From: Tunturiibacter gelidiferens
GTDB taxonomy: Bacteria; Acidobacteriota; Terriglobia; Terriglobales; Acidobacteriaceae
DNA: 64,000 nucleotides
Direction of reading: 5' to 3'
Assembly (NCBI RefSeq): GCF_014201335.1
Contig: NZ_JACHEB010000010.1
Location: 62,001 to 126,000 of the forward strand
The position numbers and the translations under genes are program-made. This document shows, piece after piece, positions 45,656-55,928 of this stretch (position 1 is its first letter; every line of letters starts with the position of its first letter). The notes under the pieces are model-generated. The model was not told the origin of the DNA. It was given only the letters and a program-made list of their open reading frames with translations, and made no database searches.

Positions 45656-48154
45656 TCACGCACGATCCTCTGTCGTGATCGTGACTGATGCGCCGGTAAG
45701 CGACAACGACGACGCCGTGAGCCGGATCTCACCCGGCCGGCCGTTCGATTGGACCAAAGCCAATGCTCGGCCAAGGAAAGCTCTGCGTTGGGTTCCCTGA
45801 TAACTTTCGTGGCTGTCCTGCTGGCCGTTGTCTAATCCGACTATTCGTCCTGGCCCGCTGAGTTCGAAGACAACATCGTTGTCGGAAGTAGGAACGACGC
45901 GGCCGTTCTTGTCGATAATCTCAACGGAAACATGGGAAAGATCGTCCCATCTGGTGTTGATGTGTGTTCGGTCGGCGGTCAGCCGAATCATCGCTGGCTC
46001 GCCTGTGGTGATTTGTTCCACTGTCAGCACAACCTGACCGTCTTTCGTGCCGACGGCTTTCAGGGTACCTGGCTGATATGGCACATACCATGCGAGATGA
46101 AGATCGCCCGTGGTTTGCAGTGCCTTCGTCCGGAGTGGAAAATTTGAGTACTTACCCTCCATCCCGGTTTCCGGAAACATGAAACCCTGCGCACCGAGGC
46201 TCTTATCATTCAGGAATAGCTCGACCGTGTCGCAGTTCGTAAAGCAAATCACAGGAATGATCTCTCCTTCTTTGCCGGCCCAGTCCCAATGGGGGGAGAG
46301 GTGCAGCACAGGGGACTTCGTCCAGATACTTTGATAAAAGTAATAACCATCTTTCGGCATGCCACAGGTATTGATCACACCGGAACTAGATCCCTTCGCT
46401 GGCCATTTTGCTTCACCGAGGTAATCAACGCCAGTCCACATAAAGTCGCCACTCACGTAATCATTGATTTGCGTGATTCGTTGCAATTGCTCGACCTCGA
46501 TACGTGTGTTCGAGAAGGGCCTCCCATGGTAAGGTGAAGTGTTGTGCCCGGGTGAGAAGCTGGGCATCGCTCCATTTTCCGTTCCAATGAAACGCCGGTG
46601 GGGGAAATCGTGGCGATCGATGCTGTAGAACTTCTCGCGTCGGTCACGCCAGCGGCTGACGTAGTTGTATCCCACAACGTCGAGTTCAGCGAGAAACTGC
46701 GGGAGCGCCGAATTAGGCTCTGCGGCGATCTGGTCGCACGCCACAGTAACCAAGCGTGTTGGATCGTTCTTGTGAAGGATATCCACCAAGCCCTTCAACG
46801 TTTCTGTGCCTCGGGACACATCCTGGTCCGGAACCTCGTTTCCAGCACTCCAGATGATAATCGACGGATGATTGCGATCTCGGGCGATCATGTCTGTAAG
46901 GTCACGCACCGACCATTCATCGAAATACCGATGGTAGCCAAAGACAGGCGTCTGTGATTTAGGCTCGCGCCACTCGTCGAAAGCCTCGGCCATCACAAAA
47001 AAGCCCATAGTGTCGCAGAGATCGAAAAACTCGGGCGCGTGTGGGTTGTGACTGGCACGGATTGCATTACAGCCCATTTCTTTAAGAACCGACAATCTTC
47101 GCTCCCAGATTCTCACCGGAACCGCAGTTCCCACACACCCCCCATCGTCATGCACACATACGCCATTGAGCTTGACCCGCTCTCCATTTAGAAGAAATCC
47201 CTTGTCCGCATCAAATTCAACCGAACGAATTCCAAAGCGAGTAGTCACGCCATCCACCTCTACACCTCCATGACTCAGCGCTTGGCGAGCGGAGTAAAGT
47301 ATGGGCGTGGAAGTGGACCACAGCTGAGGTTTCGGTACCTCCATATGTTGTACAAACACATGATCGCCACCTGCCGGAATCTCCGATTCAATCTGCGCAG
47401 ACTGAATCTCGCTGCCACTCTGGTCGACGATGGCCGTGGTCAACCTACAAGTTGCCGGATTTGCAAGCTCGTTCCGTACACGTGTGGAAACCTCGACCAT
47501 TGCGCTCTGTAGATTGATCTGAGGAGTGGTGATACCTGTACCCCACTGCTCGATGTAGACCCTTCCCGTGTTGATTAGCCAAGTATGACGGTTGATCCCA
47601 GAGCCCGAGTACCAACGCAGATTTGGCTGATGTGAGTTATCTACGCGCACTGCGACAACGTTTGACTCCCCGCCAAAACGAAGATGCAAGCTGAGGTCAT
47701 AGTAGAAGGTCGTGAAACCGTAGGGACGCATCCCGAGATGCTCGCCGTTTATCCAAACATCGCTGCACTGGTAGATGCCGTCAAATTGCAGCAGAATACG
47801 CCGGCCTTTAAAGCTACGGGGAAGCCGGAAAGACTTGCGATACCAACCGATGCCGGTAGGGAGGTAAGCACCCTCACTCCCTGAAGGTTCATCTTCGTTG
47901 AAAGGTCCGGCAATACTCCAGTCGTGGGGCAGCCTCGTAGGCGTCCAGTTTCCATCTTTAATAATCGGAGATTGCGCATTGACGATGTCTCCTTTCGAAA
48001 AGCTCCATCCGTCATCGAAGGTCGATAGACGAGCAGGCGTATCGTGCAGTAGGATTTCGCCATGAACAGGATCGTTGTCCAGTCCTATCGCCGACGCGAC
48101 CCCGATAATCGATGCCTTTTCCAAAAACGCTCTTCGCGTCAGCTCGTATGGCAT
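45656..48154 (-). CDS. Tat-exported glycoside hydrolase family 2 (beta-galactosidase-like)
   Basis: The 832-residue enzyme begins with a Tat-type signal (TRRAFLEKASIIGVASA). The GH2 order follows: sugar-binding jelly roll (DGWSFSKGDIV to WINGEHLG, about 45-200), Ig-like domain (about 205-310), TIM barrel with the acid/base E440 in WSAGNE and the nucleophile E526 in IGTENG, then C-terminal Ig-like domains (FTNCDTVELFLNDKSLG and RLTADRTHINTRWDD). Subfamilies with this tail are mostly beta-galactosidases. It would release terminal beta-linked sugars in the periplasm. It lies 186 bases after TonB receptor 2 in the same direction. Confidence 0.93.
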   Translation of the reverse strand: MPYELTRRAFLEKASIIGVASAIGLDNDPVHGEILLHDTPARLSTFDDGWSFSKGDIVNAQSPIIKDGNWTPTRLPHDWSIAGPFNEDEPSGSEGAYLPTGIGWYRKSFRLPRSFKGRRILLQFDGIYQCSDVWINGEHLGMRPYGFTTFYYDLSLHLRFGGESNVVAVRVDNSHQPNLRWYSGSGINRHTWLINTGRVYIEQWGTGITTPQINLQSAMVEVSTRVRNELANPATCRLTTAIVDQSGSEIQSAQIESEIPAGGDHVFVQHMEVPKPQLWSTSTPILYSARQALSHGGVEVDGVTTRFGIRSVEFDADKGFLLNGERVKLNGVCVHDDGGCVGTAVPVRIWERRLSVLKEMGCNAIRASHNPHAPEFFDLCDTMGFFVMAEAFDEWREPKSQTPVFGYHRYFDEWSVRDLTDMIARDRNHPSIIIWSAGNEVPDQDVSRGTETLKGLVDILHKNDPTRLVTVACDQIAAEPNSALPQFLAELDVVGYNYVSRWRDRREKFYSIDRHDFPHRRFIGTENGAMPSFSPGHNTSPYHGRPFSNTRIEVEQLQRITQINDYVSGDFMWTGVDYLGEAKWPAKGSSSGVINTCGMPKDGYYFYQSIWTKSPVLHLSPHWDWAGKEGEIIPVICFTNCDTVELFLNDKSLGAQGFMFPETGMEGKYSNFPLRTKALQTTGDLHLAWYVPYQPGTLKAVGTKDGQVVLTVEQITTGEPAMIRLTADRTHINTRWDDLSHVSVEIIDKNGRVVPTSDNDVVFELSGPGRIVGLDNGQQDSHESYQGTQRRAFLGRALALVQSNGRPGEIRLTASSLSLTGASVTITTEDRA

Positions 48155-48340
48155 ATATCTGTCATTCCCCCTTGCGTTCTATTGAGATAAACAACTCACA
48201 CGCGAATCTAATCGCGCAAACATCCCCCCTGCTTTCATTCATATGCAAGCGATGCGCTCCTGCTCAAATGGCGCGGTCGATTCGGCTAACCACTAATGGA
48301 TAAGGATCAATAACGGAGGCTCCGTCATCTAGCGCAATCA

Positions 48341-51300
48341 TCAGTAGGTCAGACGTCCGGACAGTTGCATGGTTCGACCTCCCACCGTAGTTGTACTGAT
48401 CACTCCGCCACCCTGATTGACGTCTTGGCTCGGCGGCCCGAAACTGGGGTGATTGATCACATTGACTGCAGATATACTTGTCTCAAAGTTAACGCTTTCC
48501 CATATATGAAAGGTTTTAGCCAAAGAGGCGTTGAAGCTGGTAAACGCCGGACCGATCAAGCTATTCCGGCGAGAGTTACCAAACGTACCCGGTGCTGGAA
48601 CTGCCCATGCTGGTGTGCAACCGGGCGTCGATAGACTGCCGTTGGCCAGAATGGTGCAGCTGTTGAACCATTGCGTAAGGGAATGATGTTGCGACTGTGA
48701 ACCCCCCACGATGTTTGGATACCAATTTCCGGCTTGGGAAAAAGAGTTATTGGGGCCGCCAATCAATGGGGTGAAAGGATTGCCACTCTGTACGATGAAA
48801 TCGGCGGATACTCGCCACCCACCTACTATCCGATCTGCGAGCTGATTGTTGTTCAGGAACATCGCACTTTTCCCGAACGGCAAGTTATAGATCACACTTC
48901 CCTTAACTGCATTGCGGATGTCGAAGTTTGACGACCCATAGTTTGCGCTGGGATTATAAGAATTCTGGAACGGCTGGACACCGCCTCGCCCGTTCTGAGA
49001 TCCCGAATCCATGTCATCCAAAAAATGCGACCAGACGTAATTCGCATTGAAGCTCACACCGTGACTCGTGCGCTTTTGCATCGTCATCTGTAGCGAGTTG
49101 TAGTTTGAGACTGCATTATTAGTACTACCGGAGATTCCTTGGAATTGGGGATAAGGCCTAAAGGCGAGATCGTGTGCAGACAGATCTGCCTCCGGTATCT
49201 GATTGATATCGACCGGGAAGTTCAGGTTTACACCATGACTAGCCACGTACGCGATTGTTGCCGACAGGTTTGATCCCAACTCTTTCTGTATTTCAACGTT
49301 CCATTGGTATATTTTGGGCACCGGGGTGTGGTACTGGTTGTAACTAACGCTTTGTCCATTGAATGCGGTTGGCGATGTGGTCGGTGCGTTATAGGGCAGA
49401 TTAGAACCATTGCCGGATAGTATGAGTATGGGTGTAACACCATTTGTTTGATCAGTGAGGCTTCCGCTCGAATTGAATGCCTGGCCCTGACCGACGCCGT
49501 AGCTGTCTAGACTCCAGTTATAGGCATACAGTCCCCATCCACCCCGAACAACGAGATCGGGACGTAGCTGATAGGCGAAACCTAGCCGCGGCAGAAATGT
49601 ATCGTAGATTGTGGACTGCAACGCAGTTCGGCCGTTGGCAGCTGTCTGCGCATACCACATCGCGCCGAGGTTGTTGGAAGCAGGGTTAGAAATAGTCGGA
49701 TCGAAGATTCTCTGATTCTTCTTGGCGTCGCTCCAACCTGTCTGAATCTGATACCGCAGTCCGATATTCAGTGTCAGATTCGGTCTGACTTGATAATCGT
49801 CCTGGATAAAAACTTGCGGCCCCTTTTGGCGTGCGGCATACTCCGGCGATACGCTCGCCGACCAGTTCTGGGTTTGTCCCAAAAGAAAATCAGCATATGA
49901 CACTCCGGTGGAACTATCCCCAATGGTTGCTTGTGTATAAGCTCCGGTATATCCCACCGTAGCTCCATTGATGTTGTTCCACGGGGCCGAATTGGATTCA
50001 TACATCAACAATTCGCCGCCAAAATGCAATATATGTTTTCCGCGGATCATGCTTATCACATCCGATGGATCAAAGACATGTTGTCGAAATGCCGCGTTCG
50101 TACCCACAACAAGGCCGGTAAGTGTCGTTATATTGACGTTCGGAAAGATATCGGCTTTCGAGTATCCGATGCCAAGCTTGGAAGGGAAGCCTTGGCCAAG
50201 CGTTTGGGACGCATCTGTAATGTCTTCCCCGGTATAGCCCATACGAGCTTCGTTGATTAACTTCGGACTAATTGTCCAGACATCACTGATCTGGGCATTT
50301 GTCCTGTCGGTCCTGCCGGTATAGCAGCTGACAGGACAGTTGCCGTCGCCAGGGACCAAAGCCGAAGGAGAGTGGCGCTGAGTGACGCTGAACGTAAGCC
50401 GGTTGTTCGAGTTGACGTTATAGTCCGAGCGCACAAAATATGACACTTGAGGTGCAGTATTCGCAACTTGGTAATAATAATTGTTAGTTGTGATCCCATT
50501 TATGGTTGTACCGGGAACATTGGGTAGCGGGAAATAGTTAGCGGTCGCGACCGCAGCCGTATCGAAGAGGCCCGAAGGGATCTTATTGCCGTTGTTATAT
50601 TCGCTCGCGAAAGACTGGCGTTGAACTACAGGACCACTTGCAGTTTGAACGACGGTCTGAGTTGTAGGATCGTAGACCGTTCGCTGGCCAGTGAAATCGC
50701 CGGCACGCATAGCCAGCGTAGGTTCGGTCTCGAAACCGGTGGATTGAGTGTGATCTACGATCTGATCGTAATCGAAGAAGAAAAAAAGTCTTTTTTTCAG
50801 AATCGGGCCTCCGATAGAAGCGCCGAAGTTGTTGTATCGAAGAAGCGGAACTGTCTTCAAATTAAAGTAGCTCCGCGCATCGAGGGCGTCATTCTGCCAA
50901 AATTCGTAGGCTGCGCCGTGAAAACTATCTGTTCCGCCCTTCGTAATCTGGTTAAAAATGATGCCTCCGACTCCGTATTGGGCAGAGAACGTCGAGGTGC
51001 TCGCTTTCACCTGGTCGATCGTCTCAAAGATGAGGGCATTTGCGTTTCCGCTCTGGGCGAGTATGGCGGACGCACCATCGTTGAGCATGCTGCTGTAAGG
51101 CAGATTGCCGTTCGATGACACGTTCTCTATTCCCGTTGCTCCATACGTGTAGGAGGACGTCGTTGTAGTTCCGGGCATCAGCGTGGTGTAGTTCTCCCAA
51201 TCGACAGTCGGTGATCCCACCAGTGGAAGTTCGCGCATTGTCTTGGCGTCTAAGGTCGTGGATTGTTCCGCATCCGTCGTATTCAGTAATGGAACGTTCT

Positions 51301-51670
51301 CACTGTCCACCACGACCGATTGATTGACCGAACCTATCGTTAGTTGAGCATTCACCATTGTCGTTCCTACTTCGACCGTGACACCTGATCGTTCAAACTT
51401 CGAGAATCCACCTTTCTCGAAGAGAATTTGATAGTTGCCTACGACGATCGAAGACGTGTCGTATAAACCTTCTTGGTTCGTCATGTAGTTTTTCGAGATA
51501 CCGGTGGCGGTATTCGTAACGGTCACTTTTACCTCGGGTAAAGATGCTCCTGATGTATCGGTGACAGTACCGCGTAAATCGCCCGAGTTGGTACTCTGCG
51601 CGAATGCGACTCCCAACCAAGCCGCCGATAAAAGCGCTGACAATAACATGACTGACCGTTTTGTTCGCAC
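48341..51670 (-). CDS. TonB-dependent receptor, Oar-like (receptor 2)
   Basis: I choose the GTG at 51670, which has AAGGAG 7 bases upstream, giving 1109 residues. A signal peptide (MLLSALLSAAWLGVAFAQ) is followed by a carboxypeptidase-regulatory-like domain (GTVTDTSGASLPEVKVTVTNTATG, about 35-115), a plug (LDAKTMRELPLVGSP) and a large barrel with a GGPILKKRLFFFFDYD loop. The protein ends SGRLTY. It is the outer-membrane gate of the glycan locus and leads the five-gene run. A sigma-70-like promoter with a LacI-type operator stands upstream (51738-51800). Confidence 0.93.
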   Translation of the reverse strand: MRTKRSVMLLSALLSAAWLGVAFAQSTNSGDLRGTVTDTSGASLPEVKVTVTNTATGISKNYMTNQEGLYDTSSIVVGNYQILFEKGGFSKFERSGVTVEVGTTMVNAQLTIGSVNQSVVVDSENVPLLNTTDAEQSTTLDAKTMRELPLVGSPTVDWENYTTLMPGTTTTSSYTYGATGIENVSSNGNLPYSSMLNDGASAILAQSGNANALIFETIDQVKASTSTFSAQYGVGGIIFNQITKGGTDSFHGAAYEFWQNDALDARSYFNLKTVPLLRYNNFGASIGGPILKKRLFFFFDYDQIVDHTQSTGFETEPTLAMRAGDFTGQRTVYDPTTQTVVQTASGPVVQRQSFASEYNNGNKIPSGLFDTAAVATANYFPLPNVPGTTINGITTNNYYYQVANTAPQVSYFVRSDYNVNSNNRLTFSVTQRHSPSALVPGDGNCPVSCYTGRTDRTNAQISDVWTISPKLINEARMGYTGEDITDASQTLGQGFPSKLGIGYSKADIFPNVNITTLTGLVVGTNAAFRQHVFDPSDVISMIRGKHILHFGGELLMYESNSAPWNNINGATVGYTGAYTQATIGDSSTGVSYADFLLGQTQNWSASVSPEYAARQKGPQVFIQDDYQVRPNLTLNIGLRYQIQTGWSDAKKNQRIFDPTISNPASNNLGAMWYAQTAANGRTALQSTIYDTFLPRLGFAYQLRPDLVVRGGWGLYAYNWSLDSYGVGQGQAFNSSGSLTDQTNGVTPILILSGNGSNLPYNAPTTSPTAFNGQSVSYNQYHTPVPKIYQWNVEIQKELGSNLSATIAYVASHGVNLNFPVDINQIPEADLSAHDLAFRPYPQFQGISGSTNNAVSNYNSLQMTMQKRTSHGVSFNANYVWSHFLDDMDSGSQNGRGGVQPFQNSYNPSANYGSSNFDIRNAVKGSVIYNLPFGKSAMFLNNNQLADRIVGGWRVSADFIVQSGNPFTPLIGGPNNSFSQAGNWYPNIVGGSQSQHHSLTQWFNSCTILANGSLSTPGCTPAWAVPAPGTFGNSRRNSLIGPAFTSFNASLAKTFHIWESVNFETSISAVNVINHPSFGPPSQDVNQGGGVISTTTVGGRTMQLSGRLTY

Positions 51671-51737
51671 AAGTAATCTCCTTATCAATTTCTAATCAGG
51701 CTTCCGCGAGATAGATTTCCTACATGCGAGGAAATCA

Positions 51738-51800
51738 TTGCAATCGTTTGCAAGAGTCTTGGACCCGAACTTTATACTGATCTCAAGGAGAGGCTGTCAA
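51738..51800 (-). promoter_or_regulatory. Promoter and LacI-type operator A, for the receptor 2 run
   Basis: On the minus strand, TTGACA (51795-51800) and TATAAA (51771-51776) are 18 bases apart. Downstream of them lies TTGCAAACGATTGCAA (51738-51753), the palindrome used by LacI-family repressors with a central CG. Its inner 14 bases, TGCAAACGATTGCA, recur exactly at 53400-53413. The rest of 51801-52041 is empty. Confidence 0.8.
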
Positions 51801-52041
51801 GAAGTAATTTTTTGTTGAACAAAAACTATTTTTGTGAAGTAACTACTACGCGTTCTAGACGCAATCAGTGCACCATTCACCTCATGCAGGACTGCATTGC
51901 GCAGTCTACAATCCTAAGAAATGAAACAGCTGGAAGTTCATTTATCTGTGGTTTGCATCAGCCTAAACATTGTCAGGTGGAATCATAAGGTGCCCGAAGA
52001 GCCTTGTCTCAATCTGAAAGGGCTAGAACCACCCCATACAT

Positions 52042-53067
52042 TCATCGACTGGAGCGTTGGTTTTTCTTCACTTTGGCCGGGCCTGTCGAATCACGTATCA
52101 CAAGACTTGTTTTTACGGTGTATTGCTGCCCTATACTTGACGGCCGCGATCCGAAATAATCCAATGCGTCGAAAAACGCCCGGGCCATTCGGGGACGAGA
52201 GAGACGTAAGGTGGTCAGGGCAGGCGTCGTCATTTCGGCGAAGGCAATGTCGTCCAGGCCTATGATCGAGATATCTTCACCTACCTTGTACCCCATTTTT
52301 TGTGCCGCATGCAGCGCGCCAATTGCAGTCATATCGTTGGCAGTGAAGATTGCTGTCGGTGGATCGTTCAGCACTAGTAACTCTTGTATGGCTGCTGCGC
52401 CTCCGCTTATCCTGAAGTCCCCTGCTTTGATATATTCCGACCGCACTGCGAAGCCTTGCTTCTTCAAGGCGTGAATGAATTCGCCACGGCGATGCTTTGA
52501 AATTGCTTCCCCCGGCAAGCCACCTATATAGCCAATTTTCTTATGGCCAAGATTGTCGAGATAAGCCATTCCTTGAATCATGCCTGGAAGGTTGTCGACA
52601 GCAATGTCGCTTAAACCAGGTCCCAAAAGCCTACGGTCCAACGTCGCCATGGGGATGGAGTTCGCTGTTAGATCGTCCATAGACCTGCGATCGGGATTGG
52701 AAGTGAGGATCGCAACCCCATCTACCTTCCAGGTCAACAGCCGTCTTACAGAATCACCCATTCCGTTTTTATGGAAATCTATATTCGTCAACATGATCTC
52801 GCGACTTCGTTCGGCCGCGATAGACTCGAACTCTTTCACGATCTCGGGAAAAAATGGATTCGTGATGTCAGTAATCACTAGACCGTAGATATTGGTAATT
52901 CCTGATTTCAGGCCCCTCGCCAATCCGTCGGGAATGTAACGCGAGTCGTTGAGTACGGCTCGTACGCGCTGTGCGGTCTCCTCATTTACGAGTGGTGAAC
53001 CGTGGAAGACCCTCGATACTGTTGACGTCGATACTCCCGCGAGCCTTGCTATATCCGTCATTCGCAT
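52042..53067 (-). CDS. LacI-family transcriptional regulator
   Basis: From the ATG at 53067 the protein has 341 residues. It opens with a LacI helix-turn-helix (MTDIARLAGVSTSTVSRVFHGSPLV) and hinge helix (GLARGLKSG), followed by a periplasmic-binding-protein-like sensor (GLVITDITNPFFPEIV, IGYIGGLPG, TAIFTANDMTAIGAL, SIIGLDDIAFAEM). It should repress the surrounding sugar genes until an inducing sugar binds. The two identical operators on either side of it (51738 and 53399) are its best candidate targets. Confidence 0.94.
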   Translation of the reverse strand: MRMTDIARLAGVSTSTVSRVFHGSPLVNEETAQRVRAVLNDSRYIPDGLARGLKSGITNIYGLVITDITNPFFPEIVKEFESIAAERSREIMLTNIDFHKNGMGDSVRRLLTWKVDGVAILTSNPDRRSMDDLTANSIPMATLDRRLLGPGLSDIAVDNLPGMIQGMAYLDNLGHKKIGYIGGLPGEAISKHRRGEFIHALKKQGFAVRSEYIKAGDFRISGGAAAIQELLVLNDPPTAIFTANDMTAIGALHAAQKMGYKVGEDISIIGLDDIAFAEMTTPALTTLRLSRPRMARAFFDALDYFGSRPSSIGQQYTVKTSLVIRDSTGPAKVKKNQRSSR

Positions 53068-53368
53068 TAGTGAATCACCCGCTATCAGTTTCACGCAAGA
53101 ATTTTACCGATGACACAAAGAATAGACGTTCTGCATATGCGTACCATCGAATGGTGTGAATACCCGTTAAGTAACACAAAGCTGGGCATTGTGTGTCCCA
53201 CGTTTTTCGTTAGTCAGGCCTGACGATAAGCTTCTGTAAGAGCGGAGCGTCTGTCGATTCATACCAAATTGCCGAAGAAATTCGACTATCCTGCACCAGA
53301 CTATCAGTCAACGCTCGCCTGGCTGTTTCTATTAAGTACATTTGGCAATCTGCCGGACCGCCTTACTC

Positions 53369-53414
53369 TTGACAAATATCGAGTAGGGTCATATCGTTCT
53401 GCAAACGATTGCAT
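53369..53414 (+). promoter_or_regulatory. Promoter and LacI-type operator B, for the GH36 gene
   Basis: TTGACA (53369-53374) and TATCGT (53392-53397) are 17 bases apart. TGCAAACGATTGCA (53400-53413) begins three bases later, over the expected transcription start. It is identical over 14 bases to operator A. The transcript would have a leader of about 185 bases before the GH36 start. A 12-bp palindrome GTCAGGCCTGAC lies further upstream at 53213-53224. Confidence 0.8.
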
Positions 53415-53587
53415 AAATTTTACAACGATTTGGGTGAAGAAGGATGACGCCGTTCTTAGAACCGAACTTTCGATCGCTGAAGCAAACAACGTTCGATCTT
53501 CTGCCGAACGAATGGGACATATGTTGCCGCTTTAGCTCAATATATGGCACGTCAGACTTGGGCTCCGCCCCTGAAAACACGGTTACG

Positions 53588-55867
53588 ATGAACTGTTCTA
53601 TCCCTGGGCTTTCACCAACAAGTTGCCTGAAGAGGAGGAAGGGCAGTCTGCCGTTCGCACTTGTCGCCATTCTCGTTCTGGTATGGTGCGGCAAAAACTC
53701 AATGAGAGCTCAAGCGGTCACCCCGGTTCAGTTTAATCCACAAAGCCGTACCTTCCGTATAGACGCTTCGGATATGACCTATGCGTTCGCGATCAATGAG
53801 CGTAACGAGCTCCAGACTATCTACTGGGGACGGCGAATCGCTTCCGGCGATCCTCTTTCAGTGTCTAAGGCTCCGGTGCGCGGCGCCTCTTTTGATACGC
53901 CCGCTTCGACGACGCAACAGGAGTACTCCGGTTGGGGGGGCGGCATGTACGTCGAACCGGCCCTGAAAATCACATTTCCCGATGGTAATCGCAATCTCGT
54001 CCTTCATTATCTCTCCCACGTCCTCAGTAATGGCGGACTAACCGTGACCCTCAAGGACATCTCACAAGATGTCTTCGTGGAATTGAACTACACGGTGGAC
54101 ACTGCCACAGGCATACTTGGTCGCTCTGCCGTCATCATCAACCGTACAAAACTGCCGTTGACGATAGAACAGGCCGCTTCCGCAAGCTGGAACCTTCCGC
54201 GAGGTATGGATTACACCTTGCGTTATCTCTCCGGACGCTGGGCGGCGGAGGACACGATGAATGAAGAGAACGTTCGACCAGGAAAGACAGTGCTCGAAAG
54301 TCGGAGAGGTTCCACTGGCCATCAAAATAATCCTTGGTTTGCGATCGAACGCGGCAGTTCAGACGACGAGGAGGCTGGTCAGGTATGGTTCGGTGCTTTA
54401 TCGTGGAGCGGTTCCTGGAGCATCAGCGTTGAACAGGACCAGCTTCGCCAGGTACGTGTTACCGGAGGCTTTAGCACCTTCGATTTCGCGTACCGGCTCG
54501 ATCCCGGAGAACGGCTTCGTACACCGATCTTCTACGCTGGCTACTCCTCGAACGGGATTGGAGGAGCCTCACGCCTTCTGCACCGTTTCGAGTTCACGAA
54601 GATTCTGCCCCACGCCCCCGAACCTCACCTTCGTCCTATTGTTTATGATTCTTGGGAAGCGACTGGATTTAAAGTAGATGAGTCTGGCCAGGAAGAGCTT
54701 GCCGCAAAAGCTGCAAGTATCGGTGTGGAACGCTTCGTCATGGACGACGGCTGGTTCGGACAACGCAAAGACGACCACGCTGCTCTTGGCGACTGGTACG
54801 TCAACCCAGAGAAGTTTCCGAACGGGTTGAAACCATTGATCGACAAGGTTCATTCGCTCGGGATGGATTTCGGCCTTTGGGTAGAGCCTGAGATGGTGAA
54901 CCCTGATAGCGATCTCTACCGAAAGCACCCTGAGTGGGCGCTCAATTTTCCGGGAATGCCTCGTAGCGAAGCTCGGAATCAGCTCGTTCTCAATCTAGCC
55001 CGCAAAGACGTTCGCGATTATTTGTTTCACTTCCTCGATGACCTACTCAGCAAGAACGACATTGCCTTCCTCAAGTGGGATTACAACCGGAATTGGTCGG
55101 AGCCGGGCTGGGATGCGGTTGCCTCGGACAAACAGAAGGAGGTATACGTCAAGTATGTCGAGAACCTTTATGGCATTCTCGAGCAATTGCGCTCCAAATA
55201 TCCGCATGTGGAGATTGAATCCTGCTCTGGCGGCGGCGGCAGGGTCGACTTAGGTATACTTGGCTACACCGACGAGGTCTGGCCTTCCGACAACACTGAC
55301 CCATTTGACCGGCTCACCATTCAGGACGGTTTCAGCTATGCCTACGCCCCGGGCGTCATGATGGCATGGGTCACCGACTCCCCGAATTGGGTTAACAACC
55401 GGAGCACCTCGATCGAATACCGCTTCCTGTCTTCCATGCAAGGTTCGCTGGGCGTGGGAGCCAATTTAGCGGAGTGGACCCCGGCTGACTTCGCAAAAGC
55501 AAAAGAGATGATAGAGACCTATAAGCATATCCGCGAAACCGTGCAACGTGGTTCCCTCTATCGGCTTATCTCCCCGCAGCATGACAGCCAATATTCTGTG
55601 ACAGAGTCCGTCTCGCTCGACAAAAAACAAGCTATTCTCTTCACCTTCTTGCATTCGAGTCAGAAAAATTACCCCTTTCCCCGGGTCTTTTTCCGAGGTC
55701 TGGATCCCGATAAGCAGTACCATCTGCGACCGATCGGCAATGCCACGAAGGAAGATGCTCCCGAAGTTGCGAGCGGAAGATACTGGATGAATCGCGGAAT
55801 TGATGTCACACTCCGTGGCGACTTCCAGGCGGCTGCTTTTCTCCTGGAGAGTGAGGCACCTCAATAG
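53588..55867 (+). CDS. Exported GH36 alpha-galactosidase
   Basis: The enzyme removes terminal alpha-galactosyl units. From the ATG at 53588 it has 759 residues: a signal segment (LPFALVAILVLVWCG), an N-terminal beta-supersandwich, the barrel and a C-terminal beta domain. The nucleophile is Asp about 498 in FLKWDYNR; the acid/base is Asp about 568 in WPSDNTD. ESCSGGGGR and DDGWFGQR are further GH36 marks. An upstream start at 53444 is less likely because the signal peptide would be buried. The gene stands alone on the plus strand and meets the sugar transporter gene head-on at its 3' end. Confidence 0.95.
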   Translation: MNCSIPGLSPTSCLKRRKGSLPFALVAILVLVWCGKNSMRAQAVTPVQFNPQSRTFRIDASDMTYAFAINERNELQTIYWGRRIASGDPLSVSKAPVRGASFDTPASTTQQEYSGWGGGMYVEPALKITFPDGNRNLVLHYLSHVLSNGGLTVTLKDISQDVFVELNYTVDTATGILGRSAVIINRTKLPLTIEQAASASWNLPRGMDYTLRYLSGRWAAEDTMNEENVRPGKTVLESRRGSTGHQNNPWFAIERGSSDDEEAGQVWFGALSWSGSWSISVEQDQLRQVRVTGGFSTFDFAYRLDPGERLRTPIFYAGYSSNGIGGASRLLHRFEFTKILPHAPEPHLRPIVYDSWEATGFKVDESGQEELAAKAASIGVERFVMDDGWFGQRKDDHAALGDWYVNPEKFPNGLKPLIDKVHSLGMDFGLWVEPEMVNPDSDLYRKHPEWALNFPGMPRSEARNQLVLNLARKDVRDYLFHFLDDLLSKNDIAFLKWDYNRNWSEPGWDAVASDKQKEVYVKYVENLYGILEQLRSKYPHVEIESCSGGGGRVDLGILGYTDEVWPSDNTDPFDRLTIQDGFSYAYAPGVMMAWVTDSPNWVNNRSTSIEYRFLSSMQGSLGVGANLAEWTPADFAKAKEMIETYKHIRETVQRGSLYRLISPQHDSQYSVTESVSLDKKQAILFTFLHSSQKNYPFPRVFFRGLDPDKQYHLRPIGNATKEDAPEVASGRYWMNRGIDVTLRGDFQAAAFLLESEAPQ

Positions 55868-55928
55868 ATCAATAACAGACGCCGTGTTTCAGGCATCGGT
55901 CTTGCTCAGGGTTACCCTCTCTCACCGC

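Noticed and set aside
48190-48290. Third LacI operator in front of the GH2 gene (TGCAAGCGAT)
   Set aside because: Only one half-site agrees; the other half does not fit the TGCAAACGATTGCA palindrome.
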